Assembly: GCF_001270745.1 (NCBI RefSeq) | Contig: NZ_LFXL01000031.1 | Span: 96,776 to 160,775 of the forward strand | Length of the DNA stretch: 64,000 bases | Source: Jiangella muralis | GTDB lineage: Bacteria; Actinomycetota; Actinomycetes; Jiangellales; Jiangellaceae | Reading direction: 5' to 3' | Shown: positions 48,439 to 57,012 of the stretch, one piece after another | How the letters are laid out: each line of letters starts with the position of its first letter | How positions within the stretch are numbered: position 1 is the first letter of the stretch | The notes under the pieces: generated by a model | The model's input: the letters and a program-made list of their open reading frames with translations, nothing else | Told to the model about the DNA's origin: nothing | Databases searched by the model: none | Translations under genes and position numbers: made by a program

Positions 48439-48696
48439 ACCCGTTCTTCTCGCATCGCTCACGTCGGTCTCGTCACACCGGTCTCACCCTCGACCCTTCC
48501 GGCCCGGGGGGTGGGGTCGTCCAGTCGAGCCCCGCGCCGCCCCGCCTTCGTTGCGACTTCGTGATGCACCTGTGAGCGGATCGCCCGGCGTGTCGCTGGC
48601 GCTCCGTTATCCACAGCCCCGTCCAGTTCGCCGAGTTGTCCCCAAATCCGCTCCGCCCCGCTGCGCCGCCCCGGCTCGCCGCGTTGGCTCGCAGAC
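48439..48696. other. Divergent region opp operon / M23 with DnaA-box-like sites
   Basis: This gap separates the two divergent genes. It includes TTATCCACA (48607-48615), an exact match to the classical DnaA box, and TTGTCCCCA (48636-48644), one base from the actinobacterial box TTGTCCACA, both in the same direction and 29 bases apart. No other clear promoter motif was found. Confidence 0.5.
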
Positions 48697-49848
48697 ATGA
48701 CCCCACTTCTCGCCGCAGTCCTCGCCCTCGCCGCCCTCGTGCCCGCCGCCGCCCCGGCGGCCGCTGGCGGCCCTCCATCGGCCGCCTCCCCGCCGGCTGC
48801 GCCCAGCCCACCCCTCGCCGCCCCACCGGCCGCTGGCGCCCCGGCCGCCGCTCCAGCCGTGGCCGCGGCCGCCGGCGACCCATGGCCCGCCGCTGCCCCA
48901 CGCTCCTCGATCCCGCCGGCCGCCGGCTGGGTCCATCCCGTCGGCCCGCCGGGCGGTCCAGCCGAGGTCGTCAACGGGTTCGATCCGCCGGAGCACGCCT
49001 GGTCCGCCGGTCACCGCGGCGTCGACCTCGCCGCGACCGCCGGCGCCGAGGTGCGCGCGGCCGGCCCCGGCACGGTCACGTACGCCGGCCCGATCGCCGG
49101 TCGGGGGGTCGTCGTCATCGATCATGGCGGGCTGCGCACCACCTACGAACCCGTCACGCCGACCGTCGGCGTCGGCGACGAGGTGGGCGCGGGCCGGCCG
49201 GTCGGCGTCCTCGAGTCGGCCGGCAGCCACTGCGCGCCCGCCGCCTGCCTCCACTGGGGCGCACGGGAGGGCGAGCGGTACACCGATCCGCTCGCACTGG
49301 TCGGCGGCGGATCGGTGCGGCTGCTCCCGCTCGGCCCGCGCACCCTCACGGGCGACCCACCGCCGCCACCGTCGCAGCCACCCCAGTCGGGCGGGCTGGC
49401 CTGGCCGGTCGCGGCGCCTCGCATCACGTCGCCGTACGGCATGCGGGTGCACCCGATCACCGGCGAGCACAAGTTGCACGACGGTACCGATCTGGCCGCT
49501 GCGTGCGGGGCGCCGATCCGCGCGGCCGCCGCCGGGCGGGTGACCGACGCCGGGGAGCGGGGGGCGTACGGACTGCAACTCACCGTCGACCACGGCCGCA
49601 TCCACGGCGCCCCGCTCAGCACGTCCTACAGCCATCTGTCCGCGTTCTCGGTGACCGCCGGCCAGTCGGTCCGGGCCGGCCAGGTCATCGGGCGCGCCGG
49701 CACCACCGGACTCTCGACCGGCTGCCACCTGCACTTCATGCTCTACGCCGCCGGCCGGGTCACCGACCCCGTGCCCTGGCTTCCCACGGCCTCGACCGCC
49801 GCGACAAGTTACCTTGCGAAGGCCCTTCGCGAAGGGTACCGTCGTTGA
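48697..49848 (+). CDS. Secreted protein with two M23 (LytM) peptidase domains
   Basis: The 383-residue protein has a signal peptide (about 1-25) and a Pro/Ala linker to about residue 75. Domain 1 (about 85-200) has HRGVDLAA but CLHWG in place of His-x-His, so one zinc/catalytic His is missing. Domain 2 (about 235-365) has SPYGMRVHPITG, HDGTDLAA and HLHF, the full set of M23 metal and catalytic residues. M23 enzymes cut peptidoglycan cross-links. The gene is normally next to rpsB; here the opp operon separates them. Confidence 0.93.
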   Translation: MTPLLAAVLALAALVPAAAPAAAGGPPSAASPPAAPSPPLAAPPAAGAPAAAPAVAAAAGDPWPAAAPRSSIPPAAGWVHPVGPPGGPAEVVNGFDPPEHAWSAGHRGVDLAATAGAEVRAAGPGTVTYAGPIAGRGVVVIDHGGLRTTYEPVTPTVGVGDEVGAGRPVGVLESAGSHCAPAACLHWGAREGERYTDPLALVGGGSVRLLPLGPRTLTGDPPPPPSQPPQSGGLAWPVAAPRITSPYGMRVHPITGEHKLHDGTDLAAACGAPIRAAAAGRVTDAGERGAYGLQLTVDHGRIHGAPLSTSYSHLSAFSVTAGQSVRAGQVIGRAGTTGLSTGCHLHFMLYAAGRVTDPVPWLPTASTAATSYLAKALREGYRR

Positions 49849-50072
49849 CAGACCCATTCATCGCACCCAGCGCCCGCAAACACGGGATCGCCGACGACGA
49901 CATGCTCCACGCCTACCGCTGCGCGATCAGCTTCGAAGAGCAGGACGAGCAGATCTTCCTGCTGATCGGGCCTGACGGGTCAGCACAGCTGCTGGAGCTG
50001 GCCATCCTCCGAACCACCAGCGGACCAGTGATCATCCACGCGATGGCCGCCCGACCGAAGCACCTGTGGTGA
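49845..50072 (+). CDS. Small BrnT-like protein, putative toxin
   Basis: The 75-residue protein starts at a TTG that overlaps the M23 stop (TTGA) and has GAAGGG about nine bases upstream. It shows KHGIADDDMLHAY, FLLIGPDGSAQLLELAIL and IIHAMAARPKHL. The KHG-x-(8)-HA, IG-x-D-G and HAMxAR spacing is like BrnT/RelE-fold ribonuclease toxins. It is followed by a one-base-overlapping second gene, a toxin-first order as in brnTA. Toxicity is not shown; it could also be an uncharacterised regulatory pair. Confidence 0.65.
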   Translation: MTDPFIAPSARKHGIADDDMLHAYRCAISFEEQDEQIFLLIGPDGSAQLLELAILRTTSGPVIIHAMAARPKHLW

Positions 50073-50350
50073 TGCCCATGCCCATGTCCCTCCAGGAAGC
50101 CCTGGACCACGCCGATGAACTCGCGCGCCGCGTCGAGGAGCGCGAGCCCGATCCGAGCGACTTCAAGGACGCGCGGTCGCTGGCCGCCATGTACCAAGCG
50201 GTTCAGGCGCGCGCCCGGGCCGATCGCGACATCGTCGAAGCCGTGACCGAGGCCCGGAGCGTCGGGCTGCCCTGGTGGCTGATCGGGTCGTATCTGGGCA
50301 CGTCTGGTGAGGCCGCTCGTCAGCGCTACAGCAAGCTCATCGCCGCCTGA
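50072..50350 (+). CDS. Small helix-turn-helix protein, putative antitoxin partner
   Basis: The 92-residue protein starts at an ATG overlapping the previous stop by one base (TGATG); two GTG codons just upstream are possible. It is predicted helical, acidic in the middle, and ends in a helix-turn-helix-like GLPWWLIGSYLGTSGEAARQRYSKLI (Trp-Trp then an HTH turn at Leu-Gly-Thr-Ser), similar to sigma-region-4-type helices. As the second gene of a tight pair it would be the antitoxin/autoregulator. No match to BrnA (ribbon-helix-helix) is visible. Confidence 0.6.
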   Translation: MPMPMSLQEALDHADELARRVEEREPDPSDFKDARSLAAMYQAVQARARADRDIVEAVTEARSVGLPWWLIGSYLGTSGEAARQRYSKLIAA

Positions 50351-50504
50351 GCCGTGTCACCGGCGTTTCGGCGCCGTCACGTTCGGACGTATCGAGCCGA
50401 ATCGGTTGTGCGGCGGGTCGCTGCTGGGCACTCTGGAGAGATCCAACGATCTTCGCGGGGCACGACTGCGTCCGCGACTCTCGCGTCCGGAGCTGACGTC
50501 CGCC

Positions 50505-51797
50505 ATGTCCGTCCCTGTGTCCCCGACCCTCGCCCTCAACGAAGCCCTGGCGCAGAAGCGGCGCCACGGCCTGCCCGTCCTGCCGCTCGGATTCGGCGAG
50601 GCCGGGTTGCCGGTCCACCCGGCGCTGCGCGAGGCGCTGGCGATCGGGAGCAGCCGCAACGCCTACGGGCCGGTCGCGGGGACGGCCGAGCTGCGCGAGG
50701 CGGCCGCCGGCTACTGGGCGCGCCGCGGTCTGCCGACGGACCCGGAGCTGGTCGTGGCAGGCCCCGGCAGCAAGCCGCTGCTCTACGGACTGCTGCTCGC
50801 CCTCGGCGGCGACATCGTCGCGCCGTCGCCGGGCTGGGTGAGCTACCGGGCGCAGGCGCGGCTGACCGGCCACCGCCCCATCCACGTGCCGACGGTGCCG
50901 GGCCAGGGCGGTGTACCGCAGCCCGATCTCGTCGCCGATGCGGTGCGCGCGGCACGGGCGGCCGGGCGCACCGTCCGCAGCGTTGTCGTCACGACTCCGG
51001 ACAACCCCACTGGCGACGTCGCGTCGCGCAACGCCGTCGAGCGGCTCACCGACGTGGCTCGCGAGTTGGACCTCGCCATCGTCTCCAACGAGATCTACCG
51101 CGACCTCGTCCACGATCCCAGCACGTTCGTGCACAGCCCGGCCGAGTTCGCGCCAGAGCGGACGATCGTCACGACCAGCCTCTCGAAGAGCCTCGCCCTC
51201 TGCGGCTGGCGCCTCGGCGTCATGCGCTTGCCGGACGGCCCGCTCGGCCGGTCGCTGCTGTCGGACCTGCTGGGCGTTGCGAGCGAGGTGTGGTCCAGCC
51301 CAGCGGCGCCGGTTCAGTACGCCGCCGCGTACGCGTTCGGCGAGCCCGAGGAGCTGACCGAACGGGTCGAGCGCAGCCGCCGCCTGCACGGCGCCGTGGT
51401 TCGGGCCGTGGCCGACCGGCTGCGGCGCGCGGGCGCCGACTTCCCGACTCCGCGGGCCGGCTTCTACCTCTACCCCGACTTCGGCGGTTGGAGCGGCTAC
51501 CTCGAGCGCGAGCACGGCATCACGACCGGCCGGCAACTGGCGGCGCACCTGCTCGACGCGTACGGGCTCGGCGGCCTGCCCGCGGCCGACTTCGAGGGCG
51601 GCCACGACGCGCTGCGGCTCCGGCTGGCGACCAGCCTGCTGTACGGCGACACCGACGTGCAGCGCTACGCCGCCCTCGCCGCCGACGACCCGACGCGGTT
51701 GCCCTGGATCCGGGCGCACCTCGATCGCCTCGACGAGATCTTGACCGACCTCGCTCGCCACGCCGACCCGGTCCAGGCTCGCGGCTGGGCCTGCTGA
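50505..51797 (+). CDS. Class I/II PLP-dependent aminotransferase
   Basis: The 430-residue protein has the fold-type-I layout: FGEAGLPVHPALREAL, YGPVAGTAELREAAAGYWARRG, VTTPDNPTGDVASRNAV (the Asn of the PLP site), IVSNEIYRDLVHD (Asp/Tyr), TSLSKSLALCGWRLGVMR with the Schiff-base Lys, and a C-terminal RLRLATSLLYGD with the carboxylate-binding Arg. It resembles aspartate/alanine aminotransferases; the substrate is unknown. The start is an ATG at 50505. Confidence 0.92.
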   Translation: MSVPVSPTLALNEALAQKRRHGLPVLPLGFGEAGLPVHPALREALAIGSSRNAYGPVAGTAELREAAAGYWARRGLPTDPELVVAGPGSKPLLYGLLLALGGDIVAPSPGWVSYRAQARLTGHRPIHVPTVPGQGGVPQPDLVADAVRAARAAGRTVRSVVVTTPDNPTGDVASRNAVERLTDVARELDLAIVSNEIYRDLVHDPSTFVHSPAEFAPERTIVTTSLSKSLALCGWRLGVMRLPDGPLGRSLLSDLLGVASEVWSSPAAPVQYAAAYAFGEPEELTERVERSRRLHGAVVRAVADRLRRAGADFPTPRAGFYLYPDFGGWSGYLEREHGITTGRQLAAHLLDAYGLGGLPAADFEGGHDALRLRLATSLLYGDTDVQRYAALAADDPTRLPWIRAHLDRLDEILTDLARHADPVQARGWAC

Positions 51798-52190
51798 CTC
51801 CGATCGGCCGACGCCTCGACCAGCCAACGCTTCGACCGGCCGACGCCCCGGTCAGGCGACCTCGACCCGGCCGACGTCGCGATGAACCGGTGCCACGCTC
51901 AACCGGTGCCACGCTCAGCCGACGCCAGGTCGGCTGGGTGGGCGGGCCGTCGCGGTCGCGGTCGTCTGCCGGCGGGTTGGGGTGAGTCGCCGGCGTCTTG
52001 GGAGCCGGCCGCTCCGGGGCGCGAGCCGCCGCCGTCCCGGGCGTCCACCGGCGAGTGAGGGTTGAGTCGCCCGGTGCCTTGGGAGCCGACCGCTCCGGAG
52101 CGAGCCGTCGCCGTCCCGGGCGTCCGCCGCCCCCGCAGCGCCGTCGCCGTCCCGGGTGTCTGCCAGCGCGTCGTTGAGCCGTCGGCGGGG
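51798..52190. other. Convergent intergenic region aminotransferase / xerC
   Basis: No gene is seen. The first part holds short direct repeats, including AACCGGTGCCACGCTC twice near 51886-51920 and CGACGC-type units. The second part is an imperfect tandem repeat (51975-52180). Confidence 0.65.
51975..52180. repeat. Imperfect tandem repeat beside xerC
   Basis: About two and a half copies of a unit of roughly 85 bases. Each copy contains GGTTG-GGTGAGTCGCC or a variant, CTTGGGAGCCGRCCGCTCCGG, and GCCGTCGCCGTCCCGGG or GCCGCCGCCGTCCCGGG. The last copy is partial and ends at about 52180, just before the xerC stop. Period and copy number are read by eye. Confidence 0.65.
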
Positions 52191-53120
52191 TCAGGCGCGC
52201 GGATGAGCCTGCTTGTACGCCTTGCGCAATCGGTCGACCGAGACGTGGGTGTAGATCTGCGTCGTGCCGAGGGAAGCGTGGCCGAGCAGTTCCTGGACGC
52301 TGCGCAGATCGGCGCCGCCTTCGAGGAGATGCGTCGCGGCGGTGTGGCGGAGCCCGTGCGGGCCGAGGTCGGGCGCGCCGGGCACCGCTCGCAGCCGACG
52401 GTGCACGATGGTGCGGGCAGTGCGCTGGTCGAGCCGGCCACCACGGACGCCGACGAACAAGGCGGGGCCCGCGGCGGGCGTGGCCAGCTCCGGCCGGCCC
52501 GCACGCAACCACGCGTCGAGTGCCTCGGCCGCGGGCACGCCGTAGGGCACCGTCCGCTCCTTGCGCCCCTTGCCGAGAACGCGCACGACCCGACGGCCGT
52601 CGTCGAGGTCGTCGACGTCCAGGCCGACCAGCTCGCCGACCCGGATGCCGGTGGCGTACAGCAGTTCCAGCAGCGCGTGGTCGCGCAGGTTCACCGGATC
52701 GCCGTCCGAGGCGTCGTCGGCAGCCGCGTCCATCAGCGTCGAAGCCTCGCCTGCGCGCAGCACCTCGGGCAGCGCGCGGCGCGCCTTCGGTGTCGCGAGC
52801 GCCGCGCCGACGTCTTCGCCGAGCAGCCCGCTGCGGTGCGCCCACGCCGTGAACACCCGCGCCGCCGACGCCCGCCGGGCGATCGTGGCGCGCGACCTGC
52901 CCAGCGTGCTCTGCCGCGCAAGCCAGCTGCGCAGCGCGGCGAGATCGAGTTGGCCGACCTCGCTGCGCCCCAGCTTCGCCAGGTGCTCCATCAACGCCGC
53001 GATGTCGCCGGTGTAGGCGCGGATCGTGTGTTCGGACCGATCGCGCTCCGACTCCAGATGCCGCGCGAACTCCACGATCGCGCCGGCCAGCGCCTCGGGC
53101 AGCTCCACGTCGGCGTCCAT
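52191..53120 (-). CDS. xerC: Site-specific tyrosine recombinase XerC
   Basis: Xer recombinases resolve chromosome dimers at dif. The 309 residues have an N-terminal SAM-like core-binding domain ([26 protein letters not shown]) and a C-terminal catalytic domain. That domain has the first Arg in [15 protein letters not shown], Lys in [39 protein letters not shown] and the Tyr nucleophile. All six catalytic residues appear intact. The position beside dprA and rnhB is standard. Confidence 0.94.
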   Translation of the reverse strand: MDADVELPEALAGAIVEFARHLESERDRSEHTIRAYTGDIAALMEHLAKLGRSEVGQLDLAALRSWLARQSTLGRSRATIARRASAARVFTAWAHRSGLLGEDVGAALATPKARRALPEVLRAGEASTLMDAAADDASDGDPVNLRDHALLELLYATGIRVGELVGLDVDDLDDGRRVVRVLGKGRKERTVPYGVPAAEALDAWLRAGRPELATPAAGPALFVGVRGGRLDQRTARTIVHRRLRAVPGAPDLGPHGLRHTAATHLLEGGADLRSVQELLGHASLGTTQIYTHVSVDRLRKAYKQAHPRA

Positions 53121-53372
53121 GCCTCAAGGATCACCCGCCGACGCGTTCGGACGGCGCCGCCACGCGGACGGCTGCCGGCCCACCCTGCCGGCTGACCGTG
53201 ACCTCACCAGCGGACCACCACCCGGAACGGCGGCCGACTGACCTCACCGGCCGACCGTGACCTCACCGGCGAACCGCGCACCGCGGCCGGCCACGGGGTA
53301 ACGGGGTAGCGGGGTAGTTGTCAGCGGCGGTGCCGACCAGCGTCAGCCGACACCGCCGGGCGAGCAGCGGTG
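53121..53372. other. Intergenic region xerC / dodecin with short direct repeats
   Basis: No gene is seen. TGACCGTGACCTCACCRGCG and related units occur three times between 53194 and 53277, and GGGGTAACGGGGTAGCGGGGTAG near 53295 is a short run of a 7- to 8-base repeat. It would form the 3' region of dodecin. Confidence 0.5.
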
Positions 53373-53579
53373 TCAGTCGTCGAGGACGAAGGTGACTTCC
53401 AAGGCCACCTGGTACGCGACGATCTCGCCGTCGCGGATCTCGACCTTCTGGTCCTTGACCCAGGCGCCGGAGACGTTGCGCAGCGTCTGGTTGGCGCGCG
53501 CGATGCCCAGGCGCACCGCGTCGTCGAAGCTCGTCTCGGAGCGAGCGCTGATATTGGTGATACGTGCGACAGAGCCCAT
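53373..53579 (-). CDS. Dodecin family protein
   Basis: The 68-residue protein is a dodecin: an alpha-helix flanked by strands (ITNISARSETSFDDAVRLGI, then NVSGAWVKDQKVEIRDG and YQVALEVTFVLDD). Dodecins make hollow 12-mers that bind flavins or CoA; the Trp in SGAWV is the residue that stacks on flavin. ATG start with AGGGGA upstream. No operon with the neighbours is evident. Confidence 0.95.
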   Translation of the reverse strand: MGSVARITNISARSETSFDDAVRLGIARANQTLRNVSGAWVKDQKVEIRDGEIVAYQVALEVTFVLDD

Positions 53580-53657
53580 GAGCGGTTCCCCTCTCCCTGC
53601 CGGCGCCGCCCGATGGCGTGGCGCCCATTGCGTCCATGCATACCCCTTCCAGGCTGG

Positions 53658-54833
53658 TCATGTGCGGGTTTCCGGCGGACTGATCGTCGAACCGAGCCGC
53701 CAGCCACCCTCCTCGCGGGTCACCCAGCCGACGGCGGCCAGCTCGCGCAGCGCCGTCGCGACCGTCCGGGCGGGCAGACCGGTGCGGCGGGCGAGAACTG
53801 CGGCGGTCTCGACGGCGCCGGCCTGCATCCACTCGCGGACCATCGCGTGCGCGGGCAGGAGGTCGTCGATGGGCCGGGACTCGCGCTCGGGATCGGGCGA
53901 CATGTGCTCGCCGATGCGGCCGATCGCCTCGAGGACGTCCGCCACGCCGGTGACCAGCGTGCCGGCGCCGTCGCGGACCAGCCGGTGACAGCCCGCGGAG
54001 AGCGCCGACGTGACGGGCCCGGGCACGACGAGCGTCTCGCGGCTGAGCTTCTGTGCCCACCCGGCCGTGCTGAGCGCACCGGACCGCGGCGCCGCCTCGA
54101 CGACGACCGTGCCGGCGCTCAGCGCGGCGATGATGCGGTTGCGGGCGAGGAACCACGCGCGCATCGGCCGGCTGCCCGGCGGCACCTCGCTGATGATCAG
54201 CCCGTCGGCCGCGATGCGTTCGAGCAGCTGGGCGTGGATGCGCGGATACGGCACGTCGACGCCGCAGGCGAGGACGGCGATCGTCGGGCCGCCGACGCCG
54301 AGGGCGCCCCGGTGCGCGGCGGCGTCGATGCCGTACGCGGCGCCGGACACCACCGTCCGGCCGGCCAGCGCGAGGTCCGTCGCCAGGTCGGACGCGACCC
54401 GCCCGCCGTAGCGCGAGCAGGCCCGCGATCCGACCATCGCGACCGCCGACTCGGCCAGCGCCGCGAGGTCGCCGTCGCCGAACAGCCACAGCCCCAGCGG
54501 CGGCGGGACGCGGTCGGCGTAGTCGAGCGTGGACGTCATGTCGTCCAGCGGCGGCGGCCACCCCGGCTCGCCCGGACACAGGTAGCGGATGTCGAGGTCA
54601 TCGGCCCGTTCCAGCACCTCCGCGCCGTCGACATACTCGGCCCGCCGCCGCAACATCCGGGACAGGTCGAGGGAGTCGTCGCCGCCGAGGACGGCCTGCC
54701 ACGTCGCCTCGGCGCCGTCGTCGCGCACACGGAGGGCGATGCGTACGTCGCCCGGCTCGGTGACCGCGGACAGCGCGGCCCGGGCAGCCCGTTCGGCGGA
54801 CGACTTGGCAACGTGCAGCTGTTCGGGGCTCAT
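53658..54833 (-). CDS. dprA: DNA-processing protein DprA
   Basis: DprA loads RecA on incoming single-stranded DNA in transformation. The 391 residues hold an N-terminal region, the Rossmann-like core (AMVGSRACSRYGGRVASDLATDLA, SGAAYGIDAAAHRGAL, VLACGVDVPYPRIHAQLLERIA, ISEVPPGSRPMRAWFLARNRIIAALS) and a C-terminal winged helix (about 335-385). The ATG overlaps the comM gene (ATGA). Confidence 0.95.
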   Translation of the reverse strand: MSPEQLHVAKSSAERAARAALSAVTEPGDVRIALRVRDDGAEATWQAVLGGDDSLDLSRMLRRRAEYVDGAEVLERADDLDIRYLCPGEPGWPPPLDDMTSTLDYADRVPPPLGLWLFGDGDLAALAESAVAMVGSRACSRYGGRVASDLATDLALAGRTVVSGAAYGIDAAAHRGALGVGGPTIAVLACGVDVPYPRIHAQLLERIAADGLIISEVPPGSRPMRAWFLARNRIIAALSAGTVVVEAAPRSGALSTAGWAQKLSRETLVVPGPVTSALSAGCHRLVRDGAGTLVTGVADVLEAIGRIGEHMSPDPERESRPIDDLLPAHAMVREWMQAGAVETAAVLARRTGLPARTVATALRELAAVGWVTREEGGWRLGSTISPPETRT

Positions 54834-56362
54834 ACCGCCTCCCCCAGCCGGAACAGCAGCGCCGCGCCCACGTCGTCGGCGGTCGGACGGTCGCGGCCGG
54901 CGAGGTCCGCGATGGTCCAGGCGACCCGCAAGACACGGTCGACGCCGCGCAGGGTCAGGCTGCCGTTGCGGACCCCGGCGAACGCCGGAGCGGTGACGTC
55001 GCCGGAGAGTTTCAGCTCGCGCCGCAGGTAGGGGCCGGGCAACTCGCCGTTGCAGCGCCACGGTGTGCCGCGCAGCCGCCGCTCCTGACGCGCGCGGGCC
55101 TCGGCCACGCGATCGGCGACGACCTTGCTGGGCTCGGCGTCGGTGTCGAGCTCGGCCATGGTGGGCGGTTCGACGCCGACGCGGAGGTCGATGCGGTCGC
55201 GGACCGGGCCGGACAATCGCCGGCCGTACCGGCGGACGGCGTCGGGCCTGCAGGTGCACTCGCGGACGGTGCTGCCGTGGTTGCCGCACGGGCACGGATT
55301 CTGCGCCATGACCAGCAGGAAGCGCGCCGGGAACATCGCCGTCGCCTCCGAGCGGGACAGCGTGAGGACGCCGCTCTCGAGCGGCTGGCGCAGGGCGTCG
55401 AGCACGCGCGCCTGGAACTCCGGGACCTCGTCGAGGAACAGCGTGCCGCGATGCGCCAGGCTGGCCGCGCCGGGATGCGGGATCCGCTGGCCGCCACCGA
55501 CGATCGCGACCGGCGACGCGGTGTGGTGCGGGTCGACGAACGGCGGCCGGACGACCAGCGGACGGCCGGGTGGCAGCACACCCGCGATCGAGTGGATGGA
55601 CGTGACCTCCAGCGATTCGTCGATGGACAGGTCGGGCAGCAGCGACGGCAGCCGCCGCGCCAGCATGGTCTTGCCGGAGCCCGGCGTACCGGAGAGCAGC
55701 AGGTGGTGATGGCCTGCGGCGGCGATCTCGACCGCGCGCTTCGCGGTGTCCTGGCCGGCAACGTCGGCGAGGTCGAGCGTGTCGTCGTCGAGCGGCGCCA
55801 GGATGTTGACGCTCCCGTCGAGCTCGTCGAGCGGCTCGTCGGGAATCTCGACGCCGCGAAGATAGGCGAGCACCTGCCGCAGCGACCGGGCGCCGAACAC
55901 GCGCATGCCCGGGATCAGCCGCGCCTCAGCTGCGTTGGGCTCGGGAACGACGGCGTGGGTCAGGCCGGCCCGCTCGGCGGCCAGGACGGCGGGCAGCACG
56001 CCACGGACCGGGTGCAGGCGCCCGTCGAGCGCCAGTTCGCCGAGGAACAGCACGCCGTCGGCCGCGGCGAGCGGCACCCGTTCGGCCGCGGCGAGGATGG
56101 CCACGGCGACGCCGAGGTCGAAGTGGCTGCCGCGTTTGGGCAATGCCGCCGGCGACAGGCTGACGGTGATGCGCTGCAACGGCCACGTCTCGCGGCTGGA
56201 CAGGACGGCGGCGCGGACGCGGTCGCGCGACTCGTACAACGACGCGTCCGGCAGCCCGACCAGCGAGAACCCGGGCATGCCGCCGAGGTGCACCTCGATG
56301 TCGACGATGGTGCCGCGCACGCCGACGATCGCCACGCTCCGACAACGGGACGGCCGTGTCAT
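54830..56362 (-). CDS. comM: YifB family Mg-chelatase-like AAA ATPase (ComM)
   Basis: ComM is a branch-migration helicase that aids integration of transforming DNA. The 510 residues have an N-terminal ChlI-like domain with SLSPAALPKRGSHFDL, Walker A GTPGSGKTML near residue 215, Walker B LFLDEVPEF, CPCGNHGSTVRECTC (a C4 zinc-like motif) and a C-terminal YifB domain with the ADLAGRD box. The ATG overlaps yraN (ATGA) and its own stop overlaps dprA. Confidence 0.95.
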   Translation of the reverse strand: MTRPSRCRSVAIVGVRGTIVDIEVHLGGMPGFSLVGLPDASLYESRDRVRAAVLSSRETWPLQRITVSLSPAALPKRGSHFDLGVAVAILAAAERVPLAAADGVLFLGELALDGRLHPVRGVLPAVLAAERAGLTHAVVPEPNAAEARLIPGMRVFGARSLRQVLAYLRGVEIPDEPLDELDGSVNILAPLDDDTLDLADVAGQDTAKRAVEIAAAGHHHLLLSGTPGSGKTMLARRLPSLLPDLSIDESLEVTSIHSIAGVLPPGRPLVVRPPFVDPHHTASPVAIVGGGQRIPHPGAASLAHRGTLFLDEVPEFQARVLDALRQPLESGVLTLSRSEATAMFPARFLLVMAQNPCPCGNHGSTVRECTCRPDAVRRYGRRLSGPVRDRIDLRVGVEPPTMAELDTDAEPSKVVADRVAEARARQERRLRGTPWRCNGELPGPYLRRELKLSGDVTAPAFAGVRNGSLTLRGVDRVLRVAWTIADLAGRDRPTADDVGAALLFRLGEAV

Positions 56363-56715
56363 TGCGCACCTCGCACGTGGACGACCTGTGGCTCGCCAGC
56401 TGGACGGCAGTGCACCGCTATGACGTCCACCCGCAGGTCGGTGGTCGCGCGCCCGGTCTCGTCGCGCCAGCGGCGGGCGAGGCGATGGAGCCTGGCCAGC
56501 TTCCGCGGCGTGACGGCCTCGAGCCCCGAGCCGAACCCCAGAGCACTACGTGTCTTGACCTCGCACACGACGACGGTGGCGCCGTCGAGCGCGACGATGT
56601 CGATCTCGCCGATGTCGCAGCGCCAGTTGCGCGCCAGCACGACGAACCCGGTCTCTTGCAGATACGCCACGGCGACCCGTTCGCCGTAGACGCCGACGCT
56701 GTCCTTGAGTCGCAC
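56359..56715 (-). CDS. yraN: YraN family protein (UPF0102)
   Basis: The 118-residue protein has an endonuclease-like fold: GERVAVAYLQETGFVVLARNWR, GEIDIVALDGATVVVCEVKTRS with the Glu-Val-Lys catalytic pattern of restriction-type nucleases, and KLARLHRLARRWRDE. I set the start at the GTG at 56715, because GGAGGTGA lies five bases upstream and the length then matches the family. The longer frame upstream is unrelated in composition. It is cotranscribed with comM and dprA. Function unproven. Confidence 0.92.
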   Translation of the reverse strand: MRLKDSVGVYGERVAVAYLQETGFVVLARNWRCDIGEIDIVALDGATVVVCEVKTRSALGFGSGLEAVTPRKLARLHRLARRWRDETGRATTDLRVDVIAVHCRPAGEPQVVHVRGAQ

Positions 56716-57012
56716 CGGCCTCACCTCCGCCACGAGCCTCGCCGGATCGGGCGGCCGGTTCGACCCCGAAATCGCCGAATGTGGATAACCGGAGGAATCG
56801 GGTGAGGCTGTGGACGAGCGGCTACCGCGACGGCGCCGCGGCCATGTGGAGGCACGGTGTCGTGCTGGCGACCCCACGGAAGCACGGCGCCGCCCGGGCA
56901 ACCACGGGGCCGCTCGGGCCGAGCGTTCGCCACGGAAGCACGGCGTCGCCCAGGCCCGAGCGCTCGCCCCGGAACGGGCCGGCCGGCAGGACGACCAGGG
57001 CGGCGCGGCTCG
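56716..57012. other. Intergenic region yraN / DUF2469 with DnaA-box-like sites and repeats
   Basis: No gene is seen in 297 bases. TGTGGATAA (56780-56788) is the exact complement of the classical DnaA box; TGTGGACGA (56809-56817) is a near match to the actinobacterial box. Further on, CCACGGAAGCACGGCG(C/T)CGCCC occurs twice (about 56873 and 56930). Confidence 0.5.

Noticed and set aside
51798..52190. A dif or attachment site beside xerC
   Set aside because: No 28-bp dif-like sequence with XerC/XerD half-sites was recognised in the gap.
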